A stretch of DNA of 64,000 nt. Origin: Kitasatospora aureofaciens. GTDB taxonomy: Bacteria; Actinomycetota; Actinomycetes; Streptomycetales; Streptomycetaceae. Shown here piece after piece: positions 1-7,162 of the stretch. Position numbers and translations under genes: made by a program. Location of the stretch: NCBI GenBank assembly GCA_000720845.1, contig JODU01000002.1, positions 372,001-436,000 of the forward strand, given 5' to 3'. The notes under the pieces are model-generated. The model was not told the DNA's origin. It did not search any database and saw nothing but the letters and a program-made list of their open reading frames with translations. Each line of letters starts with the position of its first letter. Within the stretch, counting starts at the first letter, position 1.

Positions 1-510
1 CACGCCCGGGCGGCCGCCGGCGACCTGCCCGAGGCGCCGCCGTCCGAGATCTACTGCCACTCGCTGACCGACCCGACCGTCCTCGCCCCCGACCTGGCAG
101 CCAGAGGCATGCACACCCTCACCCTGTTCGGCCTGCACACGCCGGCCCGCCTCTTCGCCCGGGACAACGACGCCGTACGCGAGGAGCTGCTGAAGTCGAC
201 CCTCGCCCAGCTCGACGCCCATCTCGCCGAGCCCCTCGCGGACTGCCTGGCGACCGACGCCGAGGGGCGGCCCTGCATCGAGGCCAGGTCGCCGCTCGAC
301 CTGGAGCGCGATCTGCGCCTGCCCGGCGGGAACATCTTCCACCGCGAGCTGTCCTGGCCCCACGCCCAGGAGGGCACCGGCCACTGGGGAGTGGAGACCG
401 GGCAGGCCAACGTCCTGCTGTGCGGTGCGGGAGCCGTGCGCGGGGGAGGGGTGAGCGGGGTGCCGGGGCACAACGCGGCGATGGCCGTGCTGGACGGGGC
501 CCGCGGCTGA
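1..510 (+). CDS. FAD-dependent oxidoreductase, phytoene-desaturase-like (3' part only)
   Basis: Frame 1 is open from the first base and stops at 508-510, so only the last 169 residues are present. They look like the C-terminal half of the carotenoid desaturase (CrtI-like) / all-trans-retinol saturase family. A GNIFHRELSW stretch follows an acidic substrate-region segment, and a closing FAD-contact segment reads LLCGAGAVRGGGVSG before PGHNAAMAVL. That GxGxxxGGGVSGxxGxNAA pattern is typical of the dinucleotide-contact end of this family. The N-terminal Rossmann fold lies outside the window, so the substrate cannot be deduced. The next gene has its own promoter. Confidence 0.75.
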   Translation, partial: HARAAAGDLPEAPPSEIYCHSLTDPTVLAPDLAARGMHTLTLFGLHTPARLFARDNDAVREELLKSTLAQLDAHLAEPLADCLATDAEGRPCIEARSPLDLERDLRLPGGNIFHRELSWPHAQEGTGHWGVETGQANVLLCGAGAVRGGGVSGVPGHNAAMAVLDGARG

Positions 511-521
511 CGGGTGTGTGC

Positions 522-546
522 GCATGCCCGGGACGGGGCTGGGTAC
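522..546 (+). promoter_or_regulatory. SigB-type promoter (GCAT-N15-GGGTAC)
   Basis: GCAT at 522-525 is separated by 15 nt from GGGTAC at 541-546. This fits the GNNT-N14-16-GGGTAC/T consensus of Streptomyces SigB/SigF-group sigma factors. It starts just after the stop codon of the upstream oxidoreductase and lies 52 nt before the DUF2795 start at 599. The same pattern appears before the RsbW-like gene, the sigma factor gene and ssgC in this window. Confidence 0.6.
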
Positions 547-598
547 CGCGACATAACGGAAATTCCGTACCCAACACCCGCACGACAAGGAGCCCGTC

Positions 599-790
599 AT
601 GGCGGACCTCAGCCCCATCGACCTGCAGAAGGCCCTCAACGGCATGGACTACCCGGCGGACAAGAAGTCGCTCGTCGACCGCGCCCGCAAGAACAAGGCC
701 GACGACAAGGTCGTGAGCCGTCTCGACGGACTGAAGGAGAACAGCTTCGACGGTCCGAACGAGGTCCAGAAGGCCGTCTTCAACGGCTAG
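599..790 (+). CDS. DUF2795 domain protein
   Basis: This 63-residue acidic/basic helical protein begins MADLSPIDLQKALNG and matches the DUF2795 family, small proteins common in actinobacteria. Features seen include the early LQKALNGMDYPADKKSLVDRA segment with its conserved proline and the C-terminal EVQKAVFNG. The ATG at 599 follows a purine-rich AAGGAG about 7 nt upstream. No biochemical role is established for the family. Published domain descriptions place members near stress genes, and the SigB-type promoter immediately upstream (522-546) agrees with stress induction. It is transcribed alone, convergent with the serine hydrolase gene that ends at 821. Confidence 0.8.
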   Translation: MADLSPIDLQKALNGMDYPADKKSLVDRARKNKADDKVVSRLDGLKENSFDGPNEVQKAVFNG

Positions 791-820
791 CGCACCCGTG
801 GCCCGGTCGCGCGCCGGTTC

Positions 821-2596
821 CTAGTCGGCCGACGGCGACCATCCCACCGCCTCCACGCGTGCCGCGTCCGCCGGGCGCGCGTCGTGGAACAGGACGTCAC
901 CGCCCGCTTCCGCGCGCAGTCCGTCGACGTACGCCCCGCGGCCCACGTACAGCCGGTCGGTGGTGTACCGCCAGCGCAGGGTGAGTCCCCGCGCGGCCGG
1001 GAGGCCGGCGCTCAGCGCGTGCCAGACGCGCCCCGACCAGCCGGTGGCCGAGCCCGCCGGATGCTCCTGGGGTGCCGCGCCGCGCCGGGTCGTGGTGAAC
1101 GGCACGGGCTGCCACGACGTGCCGCCGTCGGTCGTGGACTCCAGCACCAGGGTGTCCGACCCGGGCTCGGTGTCCCACCACAGCGAGCAGCGCAGCCGTG
1201 CCCGCCCGGCCGAGGTGTCCAGCGCGGGCAGGGTGAGCGTGGCCGTCGTGGCACTCGCCGTCCCCGAGAACCATGCGGTGCGTCCGTGTGCGGGCCGCAC
1301 GGGTACCGCTCGCGCCAGATTGGTGGCCGCCGCCACCCGCGGAGCCGACCCGGAACGCCAGCCGCGCACCGGGTGGACGGAGTTGCCGAGGACGACGAGG
1401 AACGAGTCGGTCGTCGGGTCCAGCACCAGCGAGGTGCCCGTGAACCCGGTGTGCCCGGCCGTGCGCGGCGTCGCCATCGCCCCCATGTACCAGTGCTGGT
1501 ACAGCTCGAAGCCGAGCCCGTGCTCGTCGCCCGGGAAGCCGGTGTTGAAGTCGGTGAACATCAGCTCCACCGACTCCGGCCGCAGGATGCGGGCCCGGGC
1601 GTAGGAACCGCCGTTGAGCAGCGTACGGCCGAGGACCGCGAGGTCCCACGCCGAGGAGAACACCCCCGCGTGCCCGGCCACTCCGCCCAGACCGAAGGCG
1701 TTCTCGTCGTGCACCTCGCCCCACACCAGACCGCGGTCCAGACCGGACCAGGGCTTGCGGGCGTCCTCCGTGGCCGCGATCCGAGGCCGCCAGGAAGCGG
1801 GCGGGTTGTAGCGGGTGCGGGTGAGACCGAGCGGCTCCGTGATCTCGTCCCGCAGCAGCGCGTCCAGGGCGCGGCCCGTGATCCGCTCCAGCACCAGCTG
1901 GAGCGAGATCATGTTCAGGTCCGAGTACAGGTACGCCGTACCGGGGGCGTTCACCGGAGCCTCGTCGTAGACGAGTTGGATCTTCTCCTCGTACGTGGGT
2001 GCGGCGTACAGCGGGATCCAGGCCCGGAAACCCGAGGTGTGCGTGAGCAGGTGACGGATCGTCATGTCCTGCTTGCCCGCGCGCGCGAAGTCCGGCAGGT
2101 ACGAGGCGACCGCAGCCTCCAGCTCCAGCGCGCCCCGCTCCAGCTGCTGCACGGCGAGGATCGAGGTGAAAAGTTTGGAGATCGACGCGAGGTCGAACAC
2201 CGTGTCCTTCGCCATCGGAATCTGCTGCCCCGCCGGGAACTCGACACCGGTGTCGGTGACCTCGTCGTAGGCCCGGTAGCGCACCGCCATGCCGATCGGT
2301 TCGTGCAGCGCCACCGTGCCGCCCCGGCCGGCCAGCAGCACGGCGCCCGCGTACCACGGGTGCACGGGGGACGGGCCGAGGAACGACTCGGCGTCGGTGA
2401 CGAGCTGGCGCAGATGGCCCGGGAGCAGGCCGGCCCGTTCGGCGGAGCCGTGCCGCAGGGTGGGGCGGCGGCCCCGGTCGGAGACGGCCGCGGCCGGCCC
2501 GGCCGCGAACGGGGCGATGGCCAGCGCACCCCCCAGGGCCAGGGCGCCGGCGCCCAGTTGACGCCGTGTGCATCCGTTGCTCGCCTGACCGGCCAT
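821..2596 (-). CDS. Tat-exported serine beta-lactamase-family hydrolase (class C/esterase fold)
   Basis: A 591-residue protein. The N-terminus carries a twin-arginine signal (TRRQLGAGALALGG at about 10-23, then an AAGPAAA cleavage region near 31-37). The catalytic domain has the class C motifs SISK (Ser138, Lys141), YSD (Tyr224) and a late HTGFTG box, so the serine and general base are intact. About 180 C-terminal residues form an additional beta-rich module (LWWDTEPGSDTLVLES and following). Such exported AmpC/YbbE-like hydrolases act on peptidoglycan peptides or esters; substrate is unassigned. The promoter region holds two GAAA...TTTC elements (2622-2662) like operators of MurNAc-recycling RpiR regulators, which would suit a cell-wall recycling role. 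Divergent from the acyl-CoA ligase gene. Confidence 0.85.
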   Translation of the reverse strand: MAGQASNGCTRRQLGAGALALGGALAIAPFAAGPAAAVSDRGRRPTLRHGSAERAGLLPGHLRQLVTDAESFLGPSPVHPWYAGAVLLAGRGGTVALHEPIGMAVRYRAYDEVTDTGVEFPAGQQIPMAKDTVFDLASISKLFTSILAVQQLERGALELEAAVASYLPDFARAGKQDMTIRHLLTHTSGFRAWIPLYAAPTYEEKIQLVYDEAPVNAPGTAYLYSDLNMISLQLVLERITGRALDALLRDEITEPLGLTRTRYNPPASWRPRIAATEDARKPWSGLDRGLVWGEVHDENAFGLGGVAGHAGVFSSAWDLAVLGRTLLNGGSYARARILRPESVELMFTDFNTGFPGDEHGLGFELYQHWYMGAMATPRTAGHTGFTGTSLVLDPTTDSFLVVLGNSVHPVRGWRSGSAPRVAAATNLARAVPVRPAHGRTAWFSGTASATTATLTLPALDTSAGRARLRCSLWWDTEPGSDTLVLESTTDGGTSWQPVPFTTTRRGAAPQEHPAGSATGWSGRVWHALSAGLPAARGLTLRWRYTTDRLYVGRGAYVDGLRAEAGGDVLFHDARPADAARVEAVGWSPSAD

Positions 2597-2621
2597 CGAA
2601 GAGTCTCCCGCCGTCGAAGCT

Positions 2622-2662
2622 GAAAGTATCTTTCCCGGATCGCCGTGCGGAGTGAAACTTTC
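2622..2662. promoter_or_regulatory. Paired GAAA...TTTC inverted elements, candidate operator
   Basis: Two dyads, GAAAGTATCTTTC at 2622-2634 and GAAACTTTC at 2654-2662, start 32 nt apart (about three helical turns) between the divergent serine hydrolase (start 2596) and acyl-CoA ligase (start 2769). The AAAGTTTC/GAAACTTTC core resembles, from memory, operators of MurR/RpiR-type regulators of MurNAc recycling. No such regulator is encoded in the window, so the assignment is inference. Confidence 0.35.
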
Positions 2663-2768
2663 CTGTCAGTGACGGGTCGTGTCAATGGGGCGTACGGAGC
2701 GGCTGCGAGGAGCCGGCCGGCCCCGCGCACCGCTTGACCCGTCCCCGCGACCGGCCGAGGATCAGGTC

Positions 2769-4268
2769 ATGACGCCCGGACACGGCAGCACGGTCGACGG
2801 GATGCTGCGGCGCAGCGCCCGACGCACCCCGGCGCGCGTCGCGGTGGAGTACCGCGACCGCTCCTGGACGTACGAGGAGCTGGACACCGCGGTCTCCCGC
2901 GCGGCGAGCGTCCTGCTGGGCGAGGGACTGGCCCCCGGCGACCGGGTCGGCGCCTACGGCCACAACTCCGACGCCTACCTGATCGCGTTCCTGGCCTGCG
3001 CCCGCGCGGGCCTGGTGCACGTCCCGGTCAACCAGAACCTCACCGGCGACGACCTCGCCTACATCGTCGGCCAGTCCGGCAGCACCCTGGTCCTCGCCGA
3101 CCCCGGCCTCGCCGCCCGGCTCCCCGGCGGGACCCGCACCCTGCCGCTGCGCGACGCCGACGACTCGCTCCTGGCCCGCCTCGCGTCGGCGCCCGCCTAC
3201 GACGGCCCCGAACCGGGCGCCGAGGACCTGGTGCAGCTGCTCTACACCTCCGGCACCACCGCGCTGCCCAAGGGCGCGATGATGACCCACCGTGCGCTGG
3301 TACACGAGTACCTGAGCGCCATCACCGCCCTGGACCTCGGCGCCGGAGACCGCCCCGTGCACGCACTCCCGCTCTACCACTCGGCGCAGACACACGTCTT
3401 CCTGCTGCCCTACCTCGCGGTCGGCGCGACCAGCATCGTCCTGGACGCGCCCGACGGCGACCGGATCTTCGACCTGATCGAAGCGGGCCGCGTGGACAGC
3501 CTCTTCGCACCGCCGACCGTGTGGATCGGCCTGGCGAACCGCGCCGACTTCGCCACCCGCGACCTCGACGGCCTGCGCAAGGCCTACTACGGCGCGTCGA
3601 TCATGCCGGTGCCCGTCCTGGAGCGGCTGCGCGCCCGCCTGCCGCACCTCGCCTTCTACAACTGCTTCGGCCAGAGCGAGATCGGCCCCCTCGCCACCGT
3701 CCTCGGCCCGGACGAGCACGAGGGCCGCATGGACTCCTGCGGCCGCCCCGTCCTGTTCGTCGACGCGCGCGTGGTCGACGAGGACGGCAAGGACGTGCCC
3801 GACGGCACACCCGGCGAAGTCGTCTACCGCTCTCCGCAGTTGTGCGAGGGCTACTGGGACAGGCCCGAGGAGACCGCGGCCGCCTTCCGCGACGGCTGGT
3901 TCCACTCCGGCGACCTCGCCGTACGCGACGCGGACGGCTACTACACGATCGTCGACCGGGTGAAGGACGTCATCAACTCCGGCGGGGTCCTGGTGGCCTC
4001 CCGCCAGGTCGAGGACGCCCTCTACACGCACGACGCCGTCGCCGAGGCGGCCGTGATCGGCCTGCCCGACGAGCGGTGGATCGAGGCCGTCACCGCCGTC
4101 GTCGTCCCGCGCGGCGAGGTCACCGAGGACGAACTGATCGCGCACGCCCGTCAGAAACTCACCGCCTTCAAGGCACCCAAGCGGGTGCGGTTCGTGGACG
4201 CCCTGCCGCGCAACGCCGGCGGGAAGATCCTCAAGAGGGAACTGCGGGACCGCTTCGCCGGTTCCTGA
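2769..4268 (+). CDS. Acyl-CoA synthetase / AMP-dependent ligase (FadD-like)
   Basis: A 499-residue member of the ANL adenylate-forming superfamily. It shows the P-loop motif YTSGTTALPKGAMMTH, the A5-type YNCFGQSEIG region, GYWDRPEETAAAF, the hinge HSGDLAVRDADGYY and the C-terminal catalytic Lys region AGGKILKRELR. All core motifs are present, so it should activate a carboxylic or fatty acid to the acyl-adenylate and acyl-CoA in the cytosol. I place the start at ATG 2769 (MTPGHGST) because GAGG lies about 8 nt upstream and homology begins at once; an in-frame ATG at 2679 would add 30 residues unlike the family. It is monocistronic. The next gene is a pseudogene 50 nt downstream. Confidence 0.88.
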   Translation: MTPGHGSTVDGMLRRSARRTPARVAVEYRDRSWTYEELDTAVSRAASVLLGEGLAPGDRVGAYGHNSDAYLIAFLACARAGLVHVPVNQNLTGDDLAYIVGQSGSTLVLADPGLAARLPGGTRTLPLRDADDSLLARLASAPAYDGPEPGAEDLVQLLYTSGTTALPKGAMMTHRALVHEYLSAITALDLGAGDRPVHALPLYHSAQTHVFLLPYLAVGATSIVLDAPDGDRIFDLIEAGRVDSLFAPPTVWIGLANRADFATRDLDGLRKAYYGASIMPVPVLERLRARLPHLAFYNCFGQSEIGPLATVLGPDEHEGRMDSCGRPVLFVDARVVDEDGKDVPDGTPGEVVYRSPQLCEGYWDRPEETAAAFRDGWFHSGDLAVRDADGYYTIVDRVKDVINSGGVLVASRQVEDALYTHDAVAEAAVIGLPDERWIEAVTAVVVPRGEVTEDELIAHARQKLTAFKAPKRVRFVDALPRNAGGKILKRELRDRFAGS

Positions 4269-4318
4269 CACCGCGACCTGGTTGCGCGACGAAGCGGCCG
4301 CCCGTGAGGATCGGCGCC

Positions 4319-4616
4319 ATGAAGACCTTCACCGCCCACGACGGGACCCGCCTCGCCTTCCACGTGCGGGGCGAGGGCGACCCGCTGGTCGTCCTGCCGG
4401 GCGGACCCATGCGCGCCTCCGCCTACCTCGGCGACCTCGGCGGCCTCGCCGAACACCGAGCGCGACGGCGGCCCCGCCCCGGATCTCGCCCGCCGCCTGG
4501 CCGACGTGTTTCCGCACGCCGAGTTCGCCGTCCAGCCCGGCGCCGGGCACTATCCGTGGCTGGACGACCCGCGGTGGTTCGCCCACCGGGTCGCCGACTT
4601 CCTCGGACAGGACTGA
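4319..4616 (+). pseudogene. Collapsed alpha/beta hydrolase: N- and C-termini kept, catalytic core deleted, frame changed
   Basis: From ATG 4319 the frame encodes MKTFTAHDGTRLAFHVRGEG then a PLVVLPGGPMRASAYLGDL strand, the normal N-terminus of a small alpha/beta hydrolase with an oxyanion-region PGGP. After about 4455 that frame loses all similarity. A second frame (codons in phase with 4458) reads DLARRLADVFPHAEFAV, then QPGAGHYPWLDDPRWFAHRV and ends FLGQD with a stop at 4614-4616. This is the typical C-terminal strand/helix with the catalytic His in GAGHYPWL. The nucleophile elbow GxSxG, the cap and the catalytic Asp region are missing, roughly 500 bp compared with intact relatives. An internal deletion with a frame change explains all of this. 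Confidence 0.75.
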
Positions 4617-4719
4617 TCTCCTTCGGTTCTCTTCCGAAGGGACCCCTCACACGGCCTGTCGGCGGTACGACGCGATCGCTAGGCTGGCCGCGGACGACGA
4701 AACCGGGAGGAGCACGGAC

Positions 4720-4962
4720 GTGGCCGAGAGCACCACCCACCAGCGCCCGCTCATGGGCTGGGACAAGCCCGAGCTGGATCTCAGCAACGCGCAGTGGCAG
4801 TCCAGCAGCCGGGGCCTGGGCGATGTCCAGATCGCCTTTGTCGAGGGGTTCATCGCCATGCGGAACAGCGGCAGCCCGCAGAGCCCCTCTCTGATCTTCA
4901 CCCCGGCGGAATGGGGCGCGTTCGTGTCGGGAGCGCGGGAAGGGGAGTTCGACCTCACGTAG
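4720..4962 (+). CDS. DUF397 domain protein (orphan)
   Basis: An 80-residue protein starting at GTG 4720 (GGGAGGA about 9 nt upstream). The central block NAQWQSSSRG...VQIAFVEGFIAMRNS...LIFTPAEWGAFVSGAREGEFD is the DUF397 signature, including the end motif F(T/S)PAEWxAFxxGxxxGEFD. DUF397 proteins normally sit beside a Scr1/AbaA-type XRE regulator and form antisigma-like or toxin/antitoxin-like pairs controlling development. Here no helix-turn-helix partner is adjacent. The upstream neighbour is the hydrolase remnant, and the downstream neighbour is a universal stress protein 82 nt away. It is therefore either an orphan acting on a distant partner or a relic of the rearrangement that damaged the hydrolase. 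Confidence 0.8.
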   Translation: MAESTTHQRPLMGWDKPELDLSNAQWQSSSRGLGDVQIAFVEGFIAMRNSGSPQSPSLIFTPAEWGAFVSGAREGEFDLT

Positions 4963-5044
4963 AGCGCGGGGGTGCGCCGACCGGCCGAACCCGGGTGTTC
5001 GGTCCGCCGCCGGGGGGAAGTCCGTACTCCGGAGGTGAGGACCC

Positions 5045-5947
5045 ATGAGCACCCTGCCGGTCATCGCGGCGGTCGACGGTTCCGACGACGGCCTGCGCGC
5101 TCTGGACTGGGCGCTCGACGCCGCCCACCGGCGCGAGGCACCCCTGCGGGTGGTGCACGTCCGCCAGTACGCCGCCTGGGCCCAGACCGACGTCCTGGTC
5201 GCGGGTCCGCCGGACACCGCCGAGGACCCGGCGCTCGACCAGGCACGCGCGCACCTTCAGGGGCGGGCCTTCGCCGTGCCGACGGAGTACGTGGGCATGG
5301 AGGGCGTACCGGGCGCCCTGCTGCCGGAACTGGGCGCCGACGCACAGCTGCTGGTCCTCGGCTCCCGCGGCCGGGGCGGCTTCACCGGCCTGCTGCTCGG
5401 CTCCAACGGCATGGCCGCCGCCCGCGACGCCGAGTGCCCCGTCGTCGTGGTGCCCCGCCCCGGACGCGAGGTCCACGGCGAGGCGCCCGCCGAACCCGGC
5501 CCGCGGGTGGTGGTGGGCCTGCACGTGGACAGTCCCGACGACGCCACCCTGTCCTTCGCCTTCACCGAGGCCGAGCTGCGCGGCGCCCGCCTCCAGGTGG
5601 TCGCCGCCTACCCGTGGCCGGTGCAGACCTGGGCCGCCGCGGGGCAGATGATGCCGCTGGTGATCGACGAGGTCTCCGTCGAGAGCGAGACCCGCGTCCT
5701 GGCCGACGGCCTGCTCGCCCCCTACCGCGGACGCCACCCCGACGTCCGGGCCGACACCCACGTCGTGCCCGGTGACGCCGCCGGGAACCTGGTCGCTTCC
5801 TCCAGGGACGCCGACCTGGTCGTGGTCGGCCGACACCGGCGGCGCCTGCTGGCCCCCGCCCGCATGATGGGCTCGGTCACCCACGCCGTGCTGCTGCACG
5901 CGGCGGCCCCGATCGCGGTGGTGCCACCGGCTCCCCCGCAGGAGTGA
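5045..5947 (+). CDS. Universal stress protein, tandem UspA domains
   Basis: A 300-residue protein with two UspA domains. Domain 1 opens PVIAAVDGSDDGLRALDWAL and closes with the ATP-binding loop GSRGRGGFTGLLLGSNG. Domain 2 opens RVVVGLHVDSPDDATLSFAF and ends VGRHRRRLL...MGSVTHAVL. The G-2x-G-9x-G(S/T) loop is intact in domain 1 and weaker in domain 2, so ATP binding is most likely in the first half. GGAGGTGAG precedes ATG 5045. Such proteins are cytosolic nucleotide-binding stress factors; a second tandem Usp gene is at 55965-56837. It is followed 36 nt later by a regulator gene with its own promoter. Confidence 0.88.
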   Translation: MSTLPVIAAVDGSDDGLRALDWALDAAHRREAPLRVVHVRQYAAWAQTDVLVAGPPDTAEDPALDQARAHLQGRAFAVPTEYVGMEGVPGALLPELGADAQLLVLGSRGRGGFTGLLLGSNGMAAARDAECPVVVVPRPGREVHGEAPAEPGPRVVVGLHVDSPDDATLSFAFTEAELRGARLQVVAAYPWPVQTWAAAGQMMPLVIDEVSVESETRVLADGLLAPYRGRHPDVRADTHVVPGDAAGNLVASSRDADLVVVGRHRRRLLAPARMMGSVTHAVLLHAAAPIAVVPPAPPQE

Positions 5948-5983
5948 CACCCGCCCCACCCCGGCGTGCCTATCATCGGCCGC

Positions 5984-6586
5984 ATGCAGGACTCGCCCAG
6001 CAGGCACACCCGGATCGCGCTCGACCTGGCGCTGACCGTCAGGCACGACGGCCACGGCGGGATCGCCGACGAGCTGGCCGACCCCGCCGGACTCACCGCC
6101 TGGGTCGGGGCGCACCCCGGCGTCGTGCCGGGCGCCGGGGCCTTCGCGGCCGACGCGTCCACCCTGGCCGCCGTACGCGAGGTGCGGGCCGCCGCCCGTG
6201 CCCTCTTCGCCCGCGCCGTGCGCCCCGGCGAGCCGAGCCCCGCCGACGCCGCCCGGCTGCTGCCCGTGCCCCAGGCACTGCGGCGCCTGAACGAGGCCGC
6301 CGCCCGTACCCCCACGGTCCCCGTCCTGGCCTGGGCCGACGACGAGGAGCCCGTCGTGAGCGCCGCGCCCGCGCAGGGCACGCGGGCCGACCTCGCCGCC
6401 GCCCTCGCGCAGGCCGTGATCGGCTTCCTCGCCGGGCCCGACCGGCAGCGGCTGCGCGCCTGCCACGCCCCGCGCTGCGTGCGCTACTTCCTCAAGGAGC
6501 ACCCGCGTCAGGAGTGGTGCAAGCCCTCCTGCGGCAACCGGGCCCGGGTCGCCCGCCACCAGGACCGCCACCGGCGGACCGCGTAG
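5984..6586 (+). CDS. CGNR zinc-finger / ABATE-domain transcriptional regulator
   Basis: A 200-residue protein. The N-terminal half is the ABATE domain (stress-induced regulator type). The C-terminal CGNR zinc finger is clear: LRACHAPRCVRYFLKEH, then EWCKPSCGNRARVARHQ, giving four cysteines and the eponymous CGNR motif. Family members are probable DNA-binding regulators. I choose ATG 5984 (MQDSPSRHTRIAL) over an upstream ATG at 5966. TATCAT at 5971-5976 is a good Streptomyces -10 hexamer and ends 7 nt before this ATG, which suggests a leaderless mRNA. No nearby target gene is evident. Confidence 0.85.
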   Translation: MQDSPSRHTRIALDLALTVRHDGHGGIADELADPAGLTAWVGAHPGVVPGAGAFAADASTLAAVREVRAAARALFARAVRPGEPSPADAARLLPVPQALRRLNEAAARTPTVPVLAWADDEEPVVSAAPAQGTRADLAAALAQAVIGFLAGPDRQRLRACHAPRCVRYFLKEHPRQEWCKPSCGNRARVARHQDRHRRTA

Positions 6587-6632
6587 CCCGGCCGGGTGGC
6601 CGCCCGCACTCCGCGCGGGGCCCTCGGCCACG

Positions 6633-6638
6633 TACCAT
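6633..6638 (+). promoter_or_regulatory. -10 hexamer of a leaderless promoter
   Basis: TACCAT ends exactly 6 nt before ATG 6645, so initiation 6-7 nt downstream would begin at the start codon. No Shine-Dalgarno sequence precedes the ATG, which supports leaderless translation. Confidence 0.5.
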
Positions 6639-6644
6639 TGCGGC

Positions 6645-7142
6645 ATGTCGTTCCTCCGCCGCCGCAGCGCCACGCCCGCCGGGCCCGACTTCGACGTACT
6701 GGCCATGGACCCGGGCGACTGGCCCGGCAACCTCGGCGCCGGTCTGCTGCCCGCGCCCGACGGCAGCTGCCAGGGCGTCTTCCTGCGCTACGACCTGTTC
6801 GGCGGCCGCGGCCCCGCGATGATCATCGGCAACCTCCCGGACGGCTCCCCGGCCCGCGAGGTCCCCGAGGGCGAGATCCCCTTCGAGGTGGCCCAGCTGC
6901 TGCTCGCACTGGAGAACGACGAGGAGATCACGGTCGTCGGCGCCGAGGACGTCCCCGTGATGCAGGGCGACAACCTGCTCATCGTGCGCCGCCTCAAGCT
7001 CTCCGAGAGCCGGATCTCCTGCGTGCAGTTCGACCGCAGCGACGGCGTCCTGGTGACCATCGCCGCCTGGGACCGCCCCATCACCGACGACCTGTACGCC
7101 CTGCTGAAGCCTCTCCCGGCGGAGCTTTTCCAGCAGGGCTGA
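6645..7142 (+). CDS. Conserved actinobacterial protein of unknown function
   Basis: A 165-residue soluble, acidic protein beginning MSFLRRRSATPAGPDFDVLAMDPGDWPGN. I do not recognise a named domain. The sequence is mixed alpha/beta with hydrophobic strands such as AMIIGNLPDGSPAREV, EITVVGAEDVPVMQG and DGVLVTIAAWDRPITDDLYALL. It has no signal peptide, membrane segment or cysteine cluster. Proteins of this appearance are common and conserved in Streptomyces. The start is supported by TACCAT 6 nt upstream (leaderless). It is convergent with the amidase gene that ends at 7163. Confidence 0.75.
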   Translation: MSFLRRRSATPAGPDFDVLAMDPGDWPGNLGAGLLPAPDGSCQGVFLRYDLFGGRGPAMIIGNLPDGSPAREVPEGEIPFEVAQLLLALENDEEITVVGAEDVPVMQGDNLLIVRRLKLSESRISCVQFDRSDGVLVTIAAWDRPITDDLYALLKPLPAELFQQG

Positions 7143-7162
7143 GACCCGCCCACGGACCGGTC

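Noticed and set aside
4955..6730. Long minus-strand open frame opposite the universal stress protein and CGNR genes
   Set aside because: Antisense shadow; no domain, no ribosome-binding site, and both plus-strand genes show clear families.
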